Assembly: GCA_016933275.1 (NCBI GenBank)
Contig: JAFGBI010000110.1
Span: forward strand, 1-39,656
Length of the DNA: 39,656 nucleotides
Direction of reading: 5' to 3'
From: Polyangiaceae bacterium
GTDB lineage: Bacteria > Myxococcota_A > Polyangia > Polyangiales > Polyangiaceae
The first letter of the stretch is position 1; every line of letters begins with the position of its first letter. The notes under the pieces were generated by a model. That model was not told where the DNA came from, made no database searches, and saw nothing but the letters and a program-made list of their open reading frames with translations. This document shows positions 1 through 8,790 of this stretch, in pieces. A program made the position numbers and the translations under genes.

Positions 1-87
1 AGAGGCGCCGCTGGAAACGCATCCTCGCCATGCACGGATGCGTTTCCAGTGGCGCCGTTGCTGTCGGCAACGTGATCGGTGCTCTAG
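1..87 (+). repeat. Dispersed 160-bp two-hairpin repeat, copy A (cut by window start)
   Basis: Only the large-hairpin module and the terminal GGTGCTCTAG are inside the window. Positions 4-24 pair with 36-56 to give a 21-bp stem with an 11-nt loop; every pair is Watson-Crick except one G.T (10/50). A second small stem, GTTGC/GCAAC, follows at 57-71. The element lies just 3' of the minus-strand gene ending at 120. Homologous copies are at 12280, 17269 and 26538. Confidence 0.9.
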
Positions 88-119
88 GAACGGCGGTCCT
101 TCGCGGTCAAGACACACCG

Positions 120-815
120 CTACGCGCGCGGCTGGATACGCAGTACCACCCGGACATTTTGCACGAGCGGTCCTTCGAGACGGAAGACCAAACCGCCTTC
201 GAGCAGGAGGCTCCCCGCGATGATCCCGTCAGGGTGGGAAGCCCGCTCCGCCAGCGCGACCGTGGCGCCTCCGATCTTCACCTCGATCCGTACGCCATCG
301 TGGATGAGGTCCTCGGTGGTGACCCCGACCCAATCCGGTTGCTCGTCGAACGTATGTGCCGCATCGCTTCGGCCTGGCTCGACCCGGGTTGCCGCAAAAC
401 AGCTCGAGGCGAGTGGCGCCCTGCGGGGTCCCACGCACACCATCGCCTTGGAGGATCCCCGATACCGCGGCGGCAGCGACGCCAGAAACGGCTGGACCTT
501 CCACTGAGCTCCCGGCGCCAGCACACACCTCCCGCGCTCGATCCGGGTCCCCGGACCCGAGCAGCCCGGCGCGACGCTCGCGTCCGCGCGGGGCGGGAGT
601 AGCACGGGACTCGCCGCCGCGGGCCGCGTCCCGTTGGGGGTCGCGGGCGCCATCCGAGCCGGTGGGTTCGGAAGCGCGAGCAGCGCGGCACCCAGCGCCA
701 GGCCCACCAGGAGCAAGCCGGCCGCGAGTGCCCCGAGCGTGAAGAGGGGAGGCGGGAGTCCTGGGTCGACGTCGTCCGTCGGCAGGAGCGTTCCGTTCTC
801 TTCCACGGTTCCCAC
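120..815 (-). CDS. Hypothetical single-pass membrane protein (231 aa)
   Basis: I do not recognise the family. The protein has a short acidic N-terminus, one clear membrane helix at about residues 25-48, a Pro/Ala-rich linker to about residue 85, and a globular C-terminal half with three Cys (one in CSGPG near residue 84, one in MVCVG and one in SSCF). The second half is rich in beta-type hydrophobic alternation and ends without a motif I can name. It probably sits in the inner membrane with the C-terminal domain outside, judged from the short acidic N-terminus. It is divergent from the 501-aa membrane protein starting at 854, with only 38 bp between the two starts, so the two may share a regulatory region. 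Repeat copy A lies 32 bp past its stop. Confidence 0.7.
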   Translation of the reverse strand: MGTVEENGTLLPTDDVDPGLPPPLFTLGALAAGLLLVGLALGAALLALPNPPARMAPATPNGTRPAAASPVLLPPRADASVAPGCSGPGTRIERGRCVLAPGAQWKVQPFLASLPPRYRGSSKAMVCVGPRRAPLASSCFAATRVEPGRSDAAHTFDEQPDWVGVTTEDLIHDGVRIEVKIGGATVALAERASHPDGIIAGSLLLEGGLVFRLEGPLVQNVRVVLRIQPRA

Positions 816-853
816 TCCTGCTACCCTACCATCCCCGAGGTGAGCCCTCCATC

Positions 854-2359
854 GTGCACGACGCCTACCTAACCACGCGATGTCCGGACTGCGGGCAGAC
901 GTTGGCCGTCCCCGCGGACGGGCTCCACGCTTCGTTCACTTGTCCCCGGTGCCTCGCGGTCCGTCCAGGAACCGACCTGATCTCGGCTGAGACTCCATTG
1001 CGGGCGATCCCAAGCGACGGTGCTGACCCCGCGTCCGCGCCCGCCGCGGTCGAGCGCATGGTCGACCGTCAGGATGCACCGCCATCACCAGGCGGAGGTG
1101 AATGCGAACGGTCCCGCTCCGCGCTGCCCCTGGAGCTCGCTGACACGGTGCTGATGAATTCGGTGGAGGCACCTCCTCCGCATCGGGGCGTCGACGTGTC
1201 AGCCGGGACGGCTCCCGGCGAGTCGTTTGCACGTCGAGCCACCACCACCGCGGTTCCGAGCCCTGACGGAACTCCGCTGTCGCTGACCCGGCGTCTCTTC
1301 GCCGCACTGCGAGGGCCCGCCGACGTTGCCGTGGGACTGGTCATTGGGATGGACTCGGCGGTGGCCGGCCACCGGCTTCACCTCCTGGGCGGAGCGGTCT
1401 TGGCGGTGCTCGTCGCGCAGTGGTCGTCTCCGATGCTCTACGTAGTCACACTGCCGGGGCTCGCGGCGCTCGCGTACTTGTTCCTGCTCGCGGGCTTGTT
1501 CTCGCTCCGGGACGAGCGAGGGGCGTGGACCCTTCGGACCGTCGGCGACTTCGCGTATGCCTGGTTGGACGCGGCGGTGGACGATTTTCTTGACCTGACC
1601 GAGCTGCCGAGGGCGGAGGTGGGCCGTCGCGTCGGTTGCTGGCTCGCGAGCGTCGGTAGTGTGGCGGTGGTGGTCGTCAGTCCCGCGATCGGGCTATCTG
1701 CTCGGTATGGCACCGCCAGCCAGACAGTCGCGGGGATCGGCCACGTTCTGCCGGTGATCCAGGGGATTGGCGGGGGCCTCGTGGCTGCCGGCATCGTGCT
1801 GACGGTCGCCGCGCATCTCCGACGCGACAGATCCGATGACCGACTCGATCGGGTTGACCTCGCTGATGGCTCGGAGGACGCGCGGCCCGCCGTCATGGAC
1901 CTGTTGGCCCCGGGGGCCGAGACGGCGATCCGCAAGCTTGCGCAGCCGAGCCTGCGATCCCTGCTTGAAGTCCTGCGGACATGGCGCCCGCGGCGGGGTC
2001 GCGGCCGATTCGACTACCAGTTCTCACTCCGGCGGCACCTGGAGCGGGCGTTCCCTGGCTCGTCGATGGACCATCGCCGTGGCATCGCCACAGGGGGCGG
2101 CCGTTACGTATTTCCGGACGTTTGCCTCGACGATCGTCTCGTCATCGAGGTATTGCCCAAGGTCGATGGGGTGGGGACGGAACTCGCCGTGGGGCGGGTC
2201 CTGGAGTACCTTGAGGCCTGGTCAGGGGGACCGGTCGTGCTCCTCGTGGCCGAGAGCCGGTTCGACTTCGCGAGCGCGCCCATCGCTCGCCAGGTGGGTG
2301 CGTTGTGCGAGCGCGGCCATCCAGTCCTCTGCGTGGCAGCCGGCCGTCGCGTGCAGTGA
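854..2359 (+). CDS. Zinc-ribbon membrane protein with C-terminal nuclease-like domain
   Basis: The GTG start at 854 gives 501 aa. Residues 10-33 hold two CxxC pairs (C10, C13, C30, C33), a zinc-ribbon pattern. A low-complexity linker runs to about residue 145. Four hydrophobic segments follow at about 176-190, 195-217, 262-281 and 297-320. The last 120 residues form a soluble domain in which PD at 421-422 is followed by E432 and K436 in a hydrophobic strand (LVIEVLPK). That layout recalls PD-(D/E)XK-fold domains, but the spacing is E-x3-K rather than (D/E)-x-K, so catalytic activity is doubtful. I cannot assign a function. Its stop is 20 bp from the convergent small gene ending at 2380. Confidence 0.75.
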   Translation: MHDAYLTTRCPDCGQTLAVPADGLHASFTCPRCLAVRPGTDLISAETPLRAIPSDGADPASAPAAVERMVDRQDAPPSPGGGECERSRSALPLELADTVLMNSVEAPPPHRGVDVSAGTAPGESFARRATTTAVPSPDGTPLSLTRRLFAALRGPADVAVGLVIGMDSAVAGHRLHLLGGAVLAVLVAQWSSPMLYVVTLPGLAALAYLFLLAGLFSLRDERGAWTLRTVGDFAYAWLDAAVDDFLDLTELPRAEVGRRVGCWLASVGSVAVVVVSPAIGLSARYGTASQTVAGIGHVLPVIQGIGGGLVAAGIVLTVAAHLRRDRSDDRLDRVDLADGSEDARPAVMDLLAPGAETAIRKLAQPSLRSLLEVLRTWRPRRGRGRFDYQFSLRRHLERAFPGSSMDHRRGIATGGGRYVFPDVCLDDRLVIEVLPKVDGVGTELAVGRVLEYLEAWSGGPVVLLVAESRFDFASAPIARQVGALCERGHPVLCVAAGRRVQ

Positions 2360-2379
2360 TGGGGCGTCGCGGGCACCGG

Positions 2380-2628
2380 CTAGATGCCCCAGAGATCCGC
2401 GTACCACTCGAGCGGCTCGCGCAGCGGTGTGTGATCATGGAGCCAGATGACGGGGAGATAGAACGTCTTCACCGTCTCCATGTCCGCGCCGAGCGCGTCG
2501 GCGACGACGGCGACCGGCCCCAGGCTCGCCACATATGTCAGGGGCAACGCGAGCAGGATCGCGGCTGTGATCGCCGCCACCGCGCCGGTGTCCATCTGCC
2601 GAGGCTCGACCATGCCCACTCCTAGCAT
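2380..2628 (-). CDS. Small membrane protein (about 82 aa)
   Basis: A short protein with one or two hydrophobic segments (about residues 16-45) and a charged C-terminal tail containing TPLREPLEWYADLWG. The tail is strongly non-random and looks like a conserved signature, but I cannot name the family. Several in-frame ATG codons near the start (residues 1, 6 and 12) leave the true N-terminus open; the third, MDTGAVAAI, would place the hydrophobic segment closest to the N-terminus. It is convergent with the 501-aa membrane protein. Confidence 0.6.
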   Translation of the reverse strand: MLGVGMVEPRQMDTGAVAAITAAILLALPLTYVASLGPVAVVADALGADMETVKTFYLPVIWLHDHTPLREPLEWYADLWGI

Positions 2629-3015
2629 GCCAGTCCCCGGCGGTGTGACCCTGACCGGATCTGGCAGAGCACCTTCAATGTCCTCGTGGCCGCGAGCGAT
2701 CAGTCCTCAGCCATCAGGGTCTCCAGGTTCTACCTGACCGCTGACGGCCTTTTCTTGGTTTCGGGTCCGCCGGGTCAGGTTGTCGATCTGACGCAGCAGT
2801 CAGACTGATTGCCGCTCTCGAGGTTCGCCTTCGAGACGTGGTACGTCACCATGGCGCCGACCCAAGTGCCGAAGAGTGGAGTGGACCCCCGGGAGGCAGG
2901 CTCCGTTTTCTGCCCACGAAGACCCCACGATGGAGCAGGATCCGCTGGCCGTGGCTACGGCGGTGCCGACCGCGGCGCTAGTTCGTCACGACTCGACCAA
3001 AAGGAGACGGCAAAG
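2629..3015. other. Intergenic region with a possible short gene remnant
   Basis: Besides the half repeat at 2777-2818, the plus strand carries an open frame of about 55 codons (2638-2807) reading RIWQSTFNVLVAASDQ early and SRFYLTADGLFLVSGPPG later. Its composition looks protein-like, but it has no convincing start and its last codons and stop come from the half repeat. It may be the tail of a decayed gene. The nitroreductase ribosome-binding site (AAGGAGA, 3001-3007) closes the region. Confidence 0.35.
2777..2818 (-). repeat. Half copy E of the two-hairpin repeat (small-hairpin module)
   Basis: It matches the small-hairpin end of copy C (17384-17428). The stem is 2793-2802 against 2806-2815, 10 bp with one A.C and one G.T on the plus strand. 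The large-hairpin module is absent. Confidence 0.8.
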
Positions 3016-3609
3016 ATGCCCACGCTCGATGATGCAACCTGGTGTCAGCTCTTCCTGGATGCCCGAACCCACCATGGCTGGCTCGAGCAGCCGGTCACCG
3101 ACGCGGTGTTGCGCCGCCTCTATGAGGTCGTGCGCATGGGCCCCACGGCGATGAACAGCCAGCCGGTGCGGTTGGTCTTCGTGAAGAGCCGCGAAGGCAA
3201 GGAGCGCCTGCGATCGGCGCTGATGCGCGGAAACGTCGACCAGACGATGAGCGCGCCCGTAACGGCGATCCTGGCGTACGACGCGGAGTTTCACGTGAAG
3301 ATGGGGACGCTCGCTCCGCACCTCGCCGAACCCGTGAAGGAGCTCGCGGCGATGGATCCGGAGGCGCGGCGGCGGATGGCTCTTCAGAGTGCCACGCTAC
3401 AAGGCGCCTACATCATCATCGTGGCACGCGGCCTTGGGCTCGATTGCGGACCGATGGGTGGGTTCGACGCTGGCCAGGTCGATGCCGAATTCTTCCCCGA
3501 TGGGAAGTGGAGGTCGTTCCTGCTCGTGAACCTGGGGTACGGTGACCCGGTGAAGCTCCGCCCACGTGCGCCGCGGCTGGATTTCGACGAGGCCTGCCGG
3601 ATCGGTTGA
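3016..3609 (+). CDS. rutE: RutE-like nitroreductase family flavoprotein
   Basis: A 197-aa FMN-dependent nitroreductase-fold protein that aligns by eye along its whole length with RutE (about 196 aa), the reductase associated with malonic semialdehyde reduction in pyrimidine breakdown. Shared landmarks are DARTHHGW near the N-terminus, the FMN-contact segment MGPTAMNSQPVR, the APVTAILAYD strand, LDCGPMGGFD, NLGYGDP, and the terminal PRLDFDEACRIG. ATG 3016 is chosen because AAGGAGA lies 8 nt upstream and RutE proteins begin here; the frame is open further upstream (to 2809) but that extension is unlike the family. No other rut genes are nearby, so the physiological substrate may be another aldehyde, quinone or nitro compound. 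It is convergent with the flavodiiron gene. Confidence 0.85.
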   Translation: MPTLDDATWCQLFLDARTHHGWLEQPVTDAVLRRLYEVVRMGPTAMNSQPVRLVFVKSREGKERLRSALMRGNVDQTMSAPVTAILAYDAEFHVKMGTLAPHLAEPVKELAAMDPEARRRMALQSATLQGAYIIIVARGLGLDCGPMGGFDAGQVDAEFFPDGKWRSFLLVNLGYGDPVKLRPRAPRLDFDEACRIG

Positions 3610-3652
3610 CCGAGTCTCGCCGATCCTTCAGCGCCTTGCGGACGGATCGACC

Positions 3653-4846
3653 CTATGGCGGAGCGCGCAAGGCGTCATGCCGGCGAGCGATCTGCTCCGC
3701 GAGCCGGTCGAGCGCGTCGAAATCGGCGGTTTTGGGCACGCCCTTGCAGAGCACGGGTGGGAGCACCTCGACCTCCAGGTTCGGGGTCATCGCCGTGAGC
3801 TGCTCCACGACCTTCCCCCCCCAGCCGAAGGAACCGATGACGGCAAGGGTCGTCGCCTTGGGCCGGATGAGGTTGGCGAGGGTCGCCGCATACGCGACCT
3901 TCGGGTGGGGACCGCCGAGCACCGTGGGCGTACCGAGCACGAGGGTCGCCGCGTCCACCAAGAGCATGGCGAGCTTGCCGGCGTCCGTGTCGGCCAGCGA
4001 GTACTGCTCGGCGCGGAGCCCGCGACGCGCACAGCTCTCGACGAGGTGCTCGACCATTTGGTGGGTGCTGTCGTGCATGGAGACGTACGCCACGACCACC
4101 GTGTCATGCGGCGGCCCATCCACCCAGTCCTGATACGCGTCGAGGATGAGCGACGGCGCCTCGTAGATCGGTCCATGGCTCGGCGCGATCATGGCGGGCG
4201 CGCGCGCCGTCACCTTGCCAAGGTGCTTCGAGATGGTCCCCCGGAAGGGCATCATGATCTCTGCGTAGTAGCGCTTGGCCGCGAGCAGGACCGCGGGATC
4301 ACCGTGGGCGAAGAGATCTCCGCTCGCCAGGTGCGACCCGAAGAGATCGCAGGTGAAGAGGATCCGGCGTTCCGGGAGCCACGTCAGCATCGTTTCTGGC
4401 CAGTGGACCCACGGGAAGTGGAGGAACTCGAGGGTGAGGCCGCCGAGGTCGACGCGCTCTCCGTCCTTCACTCCTTGCATCCGGTCCGCCGTGACGCCGA
4501 GGTGGTCGGAGAGCACCCGCTTGCCCTTGTCGGTGACGAGCACCTTCGCCTCAGGGTGGTCCAAGAGCAGGCGTGGGAGCGAGCCCGAATGGTCCTGTTC
4601 GGCGTGCTGCGAGACGATGTAGTCGAGTCGGTCGATGCCCGTGCTCGCGATCCGCGACCGGAGGGTGTCGACGTAGCTCGGGTCGACCGAGTCGATGAGC
4701 GCCGTCCTGTCGGCTCCCCGCACCAGGTATGCGTTGTAGCTCGTCCCGTCTGGCACCGGGATGAGCTCATCGAACAAGCGGCGCTCCCAGTCGATCGCGC
4801 CAACCCAGGTGATGTCATCGGTGATGGGGCGTGCGTACATGCTCAC
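3653..4846 (-). CDS. Class A flavodiiron protein (O2/NO reductase)
   Basis: A 397-aa protein with the two-domain layout of flavodiiron proteins: an N-terminal metallo-beta-lactamase-like di-iron domain (about residues 1-250) and a C-terminal flavodoxin domain (about 252-390, starting VVVAYVSMHDSTHQMVEHL). The iron ligands are all visible: H81, E83, D85 and H86 (HAEQDH), H148 (WVHWPE), D167 (FTCDLFG) and H224 (PSHGPIY). The family reduces O2 to water or NO to N2O in the cytoplasm using electrons from rubredoxin or a fused NAD(P)H reductase. There is no fused rubredoxin here and no rubredoxin gene in the window, so the partner must lie elsewhere. An alternative start is the Met two codons in. 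A role in oxygen or nitrosative defence is inferred. Confidence 0.92.
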   Translation of the reverse strand: MSMYARPITDDITWVGAIDWERRLFDELIPVPDGTSYNAYLVRGADRTALIDSVDPSYVDTLRSRIASTGIDRLDYIVSQHAEQDHSGSLPRLLLDHPEAKVLVTDKGKRVLSDHLGVTADRMQGVKDGERVDLGGLTLEFLHFPWVHWPETMLTWLPERRILFTCDLFGSHLASGDLFAHGDPAVLLAAKRYYAEIMMPFRGTISKHLGKVTARAPAMIAPSHGPIYEAPSLILDAYQDWVDGPPHDTVVVAYVSMHDSTHQMVEHLVESCARRGLRAEQYSLADTDAGKLAMLLVDAATLVLGTPTVLGGPHPKVAYAATLANLIRPKATTLAVIGSFGWGGKVVEQLTAMTPNLEVEVLPPVLCKGVPKTADFDALDRLAEQIARRHDALRAPP

Positions 4847-4891
4847 CTCGCTCTCTCGGGCGACGCATGGAGGCCGTTTCCATCCTCGGCG

Positions 4892-5266
4892 TCAATCCTC
4901 ACCCGGCCATGCCCCGAATCCGGCGGAGGTTGGAGGCCGGCACCAAGATCCCCGGGGCCACCCCCCGGCGCTGGCCGACGGCGTTTCGCGTCTGTCGAGA
5001 GGATGGCGTCTGCGCCTCGCCAAGGCCTCGCCGAGATGGGTCGACCGCACCGAGTTCGAGTCGAGGGCGTCGCGTGGCCAGGAGCGGCCGTACAGCGCGT
5101 GGCGGACCGCGAACTGGTCCCGCTCGGCCTCGAGCGTGGCGCGGTGAGGTGTCTGCGCGGTCACCGCGAGTAGCCTCCCCAGCAGCAAGCAGAGGAGCGT
5201 CAATGTCGCGAGAGAGACGCGGGGCACGAGGCCCGGTCGGGTCATGGCGATGACGCGGTCGCGCAT
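4892..5266 (-). CDS. Small exported or membrane-anchored hypothetical, possibly frameshifted
   Basis: The gene starts 16 bp after the stop of the upstream 224-aa gene, so an operon is likely. The first 40 residues hold a basic start and a strong hydrophobic helix (LATLTLLCLLLGRLLAV), consistent with a signal peptide or anchor, followed by a charged segment (AERDQFAVRHALYGRSW). The last third becomes low-complexity in this frame, while another frame of the same strand, from about 5050 to the TGA at 4901-4899, reads in a more protein-like way and ends VAPGILVPASNLRRIRGMAG. That pattern would fit a frameshift near 5050 or a sequencing error. I do not recognise a family. Confidence 0.45.
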   Translation of the reverse strand: MRDRVIAMTRPGLVPRVSLATLTLLCLLLGRLLAVTAQTPHRATLEAERDQFAVRHALYGRSWPRDALDSNSVRSTHLGEALARRRRHPLDRRETPSASAGGWPRGSWCRPPTSAGFGAWPGED

Positions 5267-5282
5267 TCCCGCCCTCGCCCCC

Positions 5283-5957
5283 TCACCGGTGGCCGCGCCG
5301 TTCCATGGCCGCGCAGACCACGGCTGCAGCGTGAGAGCGGGCGCAGTCCGTCCAGCCGAGGAGCTCGGCGGTGCCTTCGACGACCGCGCGCCAGGTGTCG
5401 TGGGTCAGCTGGAGCCGAGTCACGACCTGCTCGACCCGCTCGGCCGGGATCCGATCGCGGACGGCGCTCGGCAGCCCCGCTTGCAGCACGCGCGCCGTGG
5501 GTGAAACTGCGCTGACCGGGTTCCGCCGGGCGGAGTCGGTCTGATGGATCGCCTCGTGGGCGCGCACGACGAGGTGCGCCGTTCGCAGCACCTGACCCTC
5601 GTTGGTGCCAGCCAGGGTCCAGGCTGCCCAGGCGCGCGAGATGGCTCGTTGCTGGTCGAGGGTGGCCGAGTCCGCTCGGAGGATTCGCTGCAGCTCGGCG
5701 ATGAGAGATTGCGCCGCGCGCTTCCACTCCGGTGCTGGTGGCGGGGCCGACGAGGCCCGCACCTCCCGTGCCCGAGCCTCGGCTTCTTCGGAGCTGTCCG
5801 GGAGCTCGGTCACGTGCGAAAGCTCGCTGAGCTCCTTCGACGGCGGCGCCACGGCGTTCATCGCGTCGAACGGATCGACGGGGAGCGGTTGTTTTGGCCC
5901 GTCTTCGAACATGGGCCACGTGTCTACGAAACGGATAGGGGGGGTCGCCTTGCTCAT
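5283..5957 (-). CDS. Hypothetical cytoplasmic protein (224 aa)
   Basis: The protein has no signal peptide or membrane segment. The first 80 residues are Pro/Ser/Glu-rich and probably disordered; residues 85-220 are predicted helical, Ala- and Arg-rich, with conserved-looking stretches such as AWAAWTLAGTNEGQVLR and VRAHEAIHQTD. Two Cys occur in the C-terminal TDCARSH and VVCAAM. I cannot assign a family or function. It is followed after 16 bp by the small membrane-anchored gene, and its start faces a 613-bp upstream gap. Confidence 0.65.
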   Translation of the reverse strand: MSKATPPIRFVDTWPMFEDGPKQPLPVDPFDAMNAVAPPSKELSELSHVTELPDSSEEAEARAREVRASSAPPPAPEWKRAAQSLIAELQRILRADSATLDQQRAISRAWAAWTLAGTNEGQVLRTAHLVVRAHEAIHQTDSARRNPVSAVSPTARVLQAGLPSAVRDRIPAERVEQVVTRLQLTHDTWRAVVEGTAELLGWTDCARSHAAAVVCAAMERRGHR

Positions 5958-6570
5958 GGTCCGCTCAGTGCTGAAGCGTCAAAGAACTCGTTGGCGATGG
6001 CGATTGGTCCCGTCCAAGGTCCGCCGCCGCCCCGGGACGACCATCCAACGTACTTCGATACCTCGAACCGACGCCGTCCTGCTATGCCGTACGGGCCACC
6101 ATCGACGGGATTCCGCCTTTTTGGCCCGGCCCGCCGGTGTTCGCCCCCGGCGCCAAAGGCCGCCCCTCGAGCCATGCCAGGGATGGTTCCTCGTCTGGAT
6201 CGCGTCGGGGGCGGCGCGGCGAGATGACCAAGAGGCAGTCGACGGAGCCGCTCCGTCTTGGTGGTAGCTCTCGTTGCGGACGGTCAGGCCACGGCTGCGC
6301 GGGCGGCATCGTGCTGGCATGACAGCCGTGCGAGTCTGCCCTCGGTCCGCCGAGGATTGGCCACCATCGTCAAGGTGGGCTTCCGCCCGCGCCTCGAAGG
6401 TCGAGCGGGGCGCTGGTCGGCCGCGAAGCCGAGTGCCCCCAGGGTCCCACCACGAGATGGCCGACCCTGGGGACGCCCCCGGGGCGGTGTTTCTGTCGCT
6501 CCCCCCCCCGCCCGAGGCGAGCGTACCTTGGAACAGCCGCTACTGTTGCCAATCGGACGGGCCCGCGCCG
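5958..6570. other. Intergenic region between divergent genes
   Basis: No convincing gene is seen. The stretch separates the divergent starts at 5957 (minus) and 6571 (plus), so both promoters should lie here. A run of nine C residues is at 6501-6509. Open frames in this region have compositions typical of chance frames in GC-rich DNA. Confidence 0.5.
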
Positions 6571-7566
6571 GTGACGATCGAGCTACTCATCCACTCCCTC
6601 GTGCGTCAGACCACGGTGCTGATCGCGCAGCTTGCCACCTCCGGTGGGACGCGGGCGCCCCTGGCTCAGGTCGCCAATCAGGTGTTCTTGGATCTCGTCC
6701 GCGAGCTCGAGCGTCAAGGGGTGAGCCGGAAGGTGAGCGCCGACATGTTCGGCTTGGGTCTTCGCACCTACCAGCGAAAGATCCAGCGCCTCACCGCGAG
6801 CGCGACCGAGGGTGGGCAGACCCTGTGGGTGGCCGTGCTGAAGTACGTGGAGAGCCACGGTCCCGTGTCGCGCGCGGAGCTGCTGGGCCACTTCTACTGC
6901 GACGACGAAGTCTTGGTGCGCGGAGTGCTGCACGATCTGTGCGAGAGCGGGCTGGTGACGGTCCAGGGCTCCGGGGCCAGCGTCACCTACGGGATCGTTC
7001 CGGAGGAAGAGCTCGCTCGGCTCAGGCAGACGCGGCACGACGAGGGGTTCGACGAGCTGGTGTGGGCGCTCATCTATCGGCAAGGCCCGCTCGGTGCTGC
7101 GCAGTTGGCCGAGCAGTTCCCCGAAACCTCTGGGCTCGAGGCTGCGCTCGCCCGCCTGGTCGAGTCGGGACGGGTCGAATACTCGCCCGAGGCAGGCGTG
7201 TACCACGCCAGCATCCTTCTCGTCCCGTTGGGCGCGGAAGTGGGCTGGGAGGCCGCCGTCTACGACCACTTCAACGCGCTCGTCAACACCATCACCGGTC
7301 GGCTGCGCGAGCAGCGTTCCGCGGCGAGCCTGAAGGATAGCACGGGGGGCAGCACGTACACCCTGGAAGTCTGGCCGAACCACCCGCACAAGGAGGAGGT
7401 TCGCGAGACGCTCAGGTCGCTCCGTTCACAGCTCGGAGAGCTCCGCGGTCGAGTAGAGCGCTACAACGCGGAACACGCCCGCCCGGAGGATTTCGAGAAG
7501 GTCTTGCTGTACATCGGTCAATGCGTGATCCCTCAAGACACCGACCGAGACAGCGATCATGACTAG
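6571..7566 (+). CDS. Conserved-type hypothetical, helical with winged-helix-like repeats
   Basis: GTG 6571 gives 331 aa beginning VTIELLIHSLVRQTTVLI. The frame is open upstream to 6274, but that part has shadow-like composition. Residues 1-80 include KVSADMFGLGLRTYQRKIQRL, which resembles a helix-turn-helix regulator segment. Two further stretches of about 70 residues (VAVLKYVESHGPVSRAEL and LVWALIYRQGPLGAAQLAEQ) both look like winged-helix units. The C-terminal 90 residues are charged and helical. My recollection is that similar proteins are widespread in myxobacteria as uncharacterised proteins; this is not verified here. DNA binding is a reasonable guess. The stop overlaps the start of the next gene by 8 bp, pointing to translational coupling. 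Confidence 0.8.
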   Translation: MTIELLIHSLVRQTTVLIAQLATSGGTRAPLAQVANQVFLDLVRELERQGVSRKVSADMFGLGLRTYQRKIQRLTASATEGGQTLWVAVLKYVESHGPVSRAELLGHFYCDDEVLVRGVLHDLCESGLVTVQGSGASVTYGIVPEEELARLRQTRHDEGFDELVWALIYRQGPLGAAQLAEQFPETSGLEAALARLVESGRVEYSPEAGVYHASILLVPLGAEVGWEAAVYDHFNALVNTITGRLREQRSAASLKDSTGGSTYTLEVWPNHPHKEEVRETLRSLRSQLGELRGRVERYNAEHARPEDFEKVLLYIGQCVIPQDTDRDSDHD

Positions 7567-8740
7567 TCACTGGCCCCCCAGGATCGACTGGGGTAATGGC
7601 GAAGTCTTCCTCGTCGTGAACGCTCCGCGCAAGCTCCGAGATTCGGGCCGCAGGCTCGCTGCCCTCCTTGGCCTCCTTGGCTCTGGGTCATCGCACGGGG
7701 TCCGGTCACCGCGCGCTCGGGCGAGCCAGTCCATGGCGGCCTGGGTGGTCGCCTGCTCGCTCGCCATGTGCCACGGCCAGGAGACCGTCGGCGGCAGCGA
7801 AACCCATTTCCTGCGGCGCTGCGAGACCGACTGCCCGTCCGGGCTCCTGTGCGAGTGTGGTGTGTGCACGAATCCTTGCGAGACGGCCGTGCAGTGCACG
7901 AGCTGGGCCTCGAACGCAGAATGCGTGTCGAGCTCGGCACGCGTGGCCACGCAGCGCTGTCCAGCCTCGAGCGCGGCCGCCTTCTGCGATCTGTCGTGCA
8001 TCACCGAGGCGGACTGCGACAGCCTCGGCGACGGCTACCAGTGCGAGTCCGGCTACTGTCGCGTGGCGGGAACGGAGGCGCCTCTGACGAGCTCCGAACA
8101 GCCGTGCACACCGGCGCCGCTCGCTGCGGAGGAGCTGATCGTGGTCGGCGATTCTTTGCTGACGCTCAGCATCTTCACGAACGAGCTGGAAGCCGCGGCC
8201 ATCGCGGCGGGAGGAGTCGAGCTCGCGCAAGACGAGCACCTTCGAGACTACTCTTCCCACCTCACGTCCATGCTGGCAGAGGGCCAGCTCAGCCTGGCGA
8301 ACCAGTACGCGGCGAGTCGGGAAGAAGGTCCTGCTCGCGTCGTCATCATGGACGGGGGCGCCACGGACATGCTTCAGGATGCGTGCCCTTCCGGCCCAGA
8401 GCTGCAGTGTCCGGCGGTGCAGGCGGCCGTGCTCGGTGCCGAGCAGCTGCTCTCGCAGATGGCCGAGGATGGCGTCGAGCACATCGTGTACTTCTTCTAT
8501 GAGGATGCCACCGAGAATGCCGACCTTCGAGCGGGAATAGACGTTCTGCGACCGCTCATCGAGAACGTCTGCGGAAAGAGTCTGGTGCCCTGCCACTGGC
8601 TCGATCTGCGGCCTGTCTTCGAGGGGCACTACGCGGAGTACGTCACCGGGGTGGACGGCATCGTGTTCTCCGACGCCGGCGCTCGCGCGACCGCCCAAGC
8701 CATTTGGGAGCTCGTGGAGCTGCGCTGTATCGCGCCGTAG
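7559..8740 (+). CDS. Cys-rich protein with SGNH-hydrolase-like domain
   Basis: The ATG at 7559 overlaps the end of the preceding gene by 8 bp; 393 aa. Residues 1-75 are basic with a hydrophobic patch (MAAWVVACSLAM, from about residue 58) that might be an internal-start signal peptide with VVAC or LAMC as a poor lipobox. Residues 85-165 hold many Cys in spacings typical of myxobacterial Cys-rich modules (CETDCPSGLLCECGVCTNPC). From about 185 an SGNH-type fold is suggested by VVGDSLL (block I GDS) and MDGGATDML (block III). Near the C-terminus DGIVFSDAG occupies the place of the usual DxxH block, but the catalytic His is not there, so hydrolase activity is uncertain. The next gene, convergent, is a complete SGNH lipoprotein. 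Confidence 0.75.
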   Translation: MTSHWPPRIDWGNGEVFLVVNAPRKLRDSGRRLAALLGLLGSGSSHGVRSPRARASQSMAAWVVACSLAMCHGQETVGGSETHFLRRCETDCPSGLLCECGVCTNPCETAVQCTSWASNAECVSSSARVATQRCPASSAAAFCDLSCITEADCDSLGDGYQCESGYCRVAGTEAPLTSSEQPCTPAPLAAEELIVVGDSLLTLSIFTNELEAAAIAAGGVELAQDEHLRDYSSHLTSMLAEGQLSLANQYAASREEGPARVVIMDGGATDMLQDACPSGPELQCPAVQAAVLGAEQLLSQMAEDGVEHIVYFFYEDATENADLRAGIDVLRPLIENVCGKSLVPCHWLDLRPVFEGHYAEYVTGVDGIVFSDAGARATAQAIWELVELRCIAP

Positions 8741-8790
8741 CCAGTCGACCCTCCCGCGCGACGGGCGCGCCGCGCGACCACCGCCTCCTG

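Noticed and set aside
3566..5173. A 535-codon plus-strand frame opposite the flavodiiron gene
   Set aside because: It is fully antisense to a clear flavodiiron protein and its translation is rich in Arg, Glu and His repeats typical of the reverse of real genes in GC-rich DNA.
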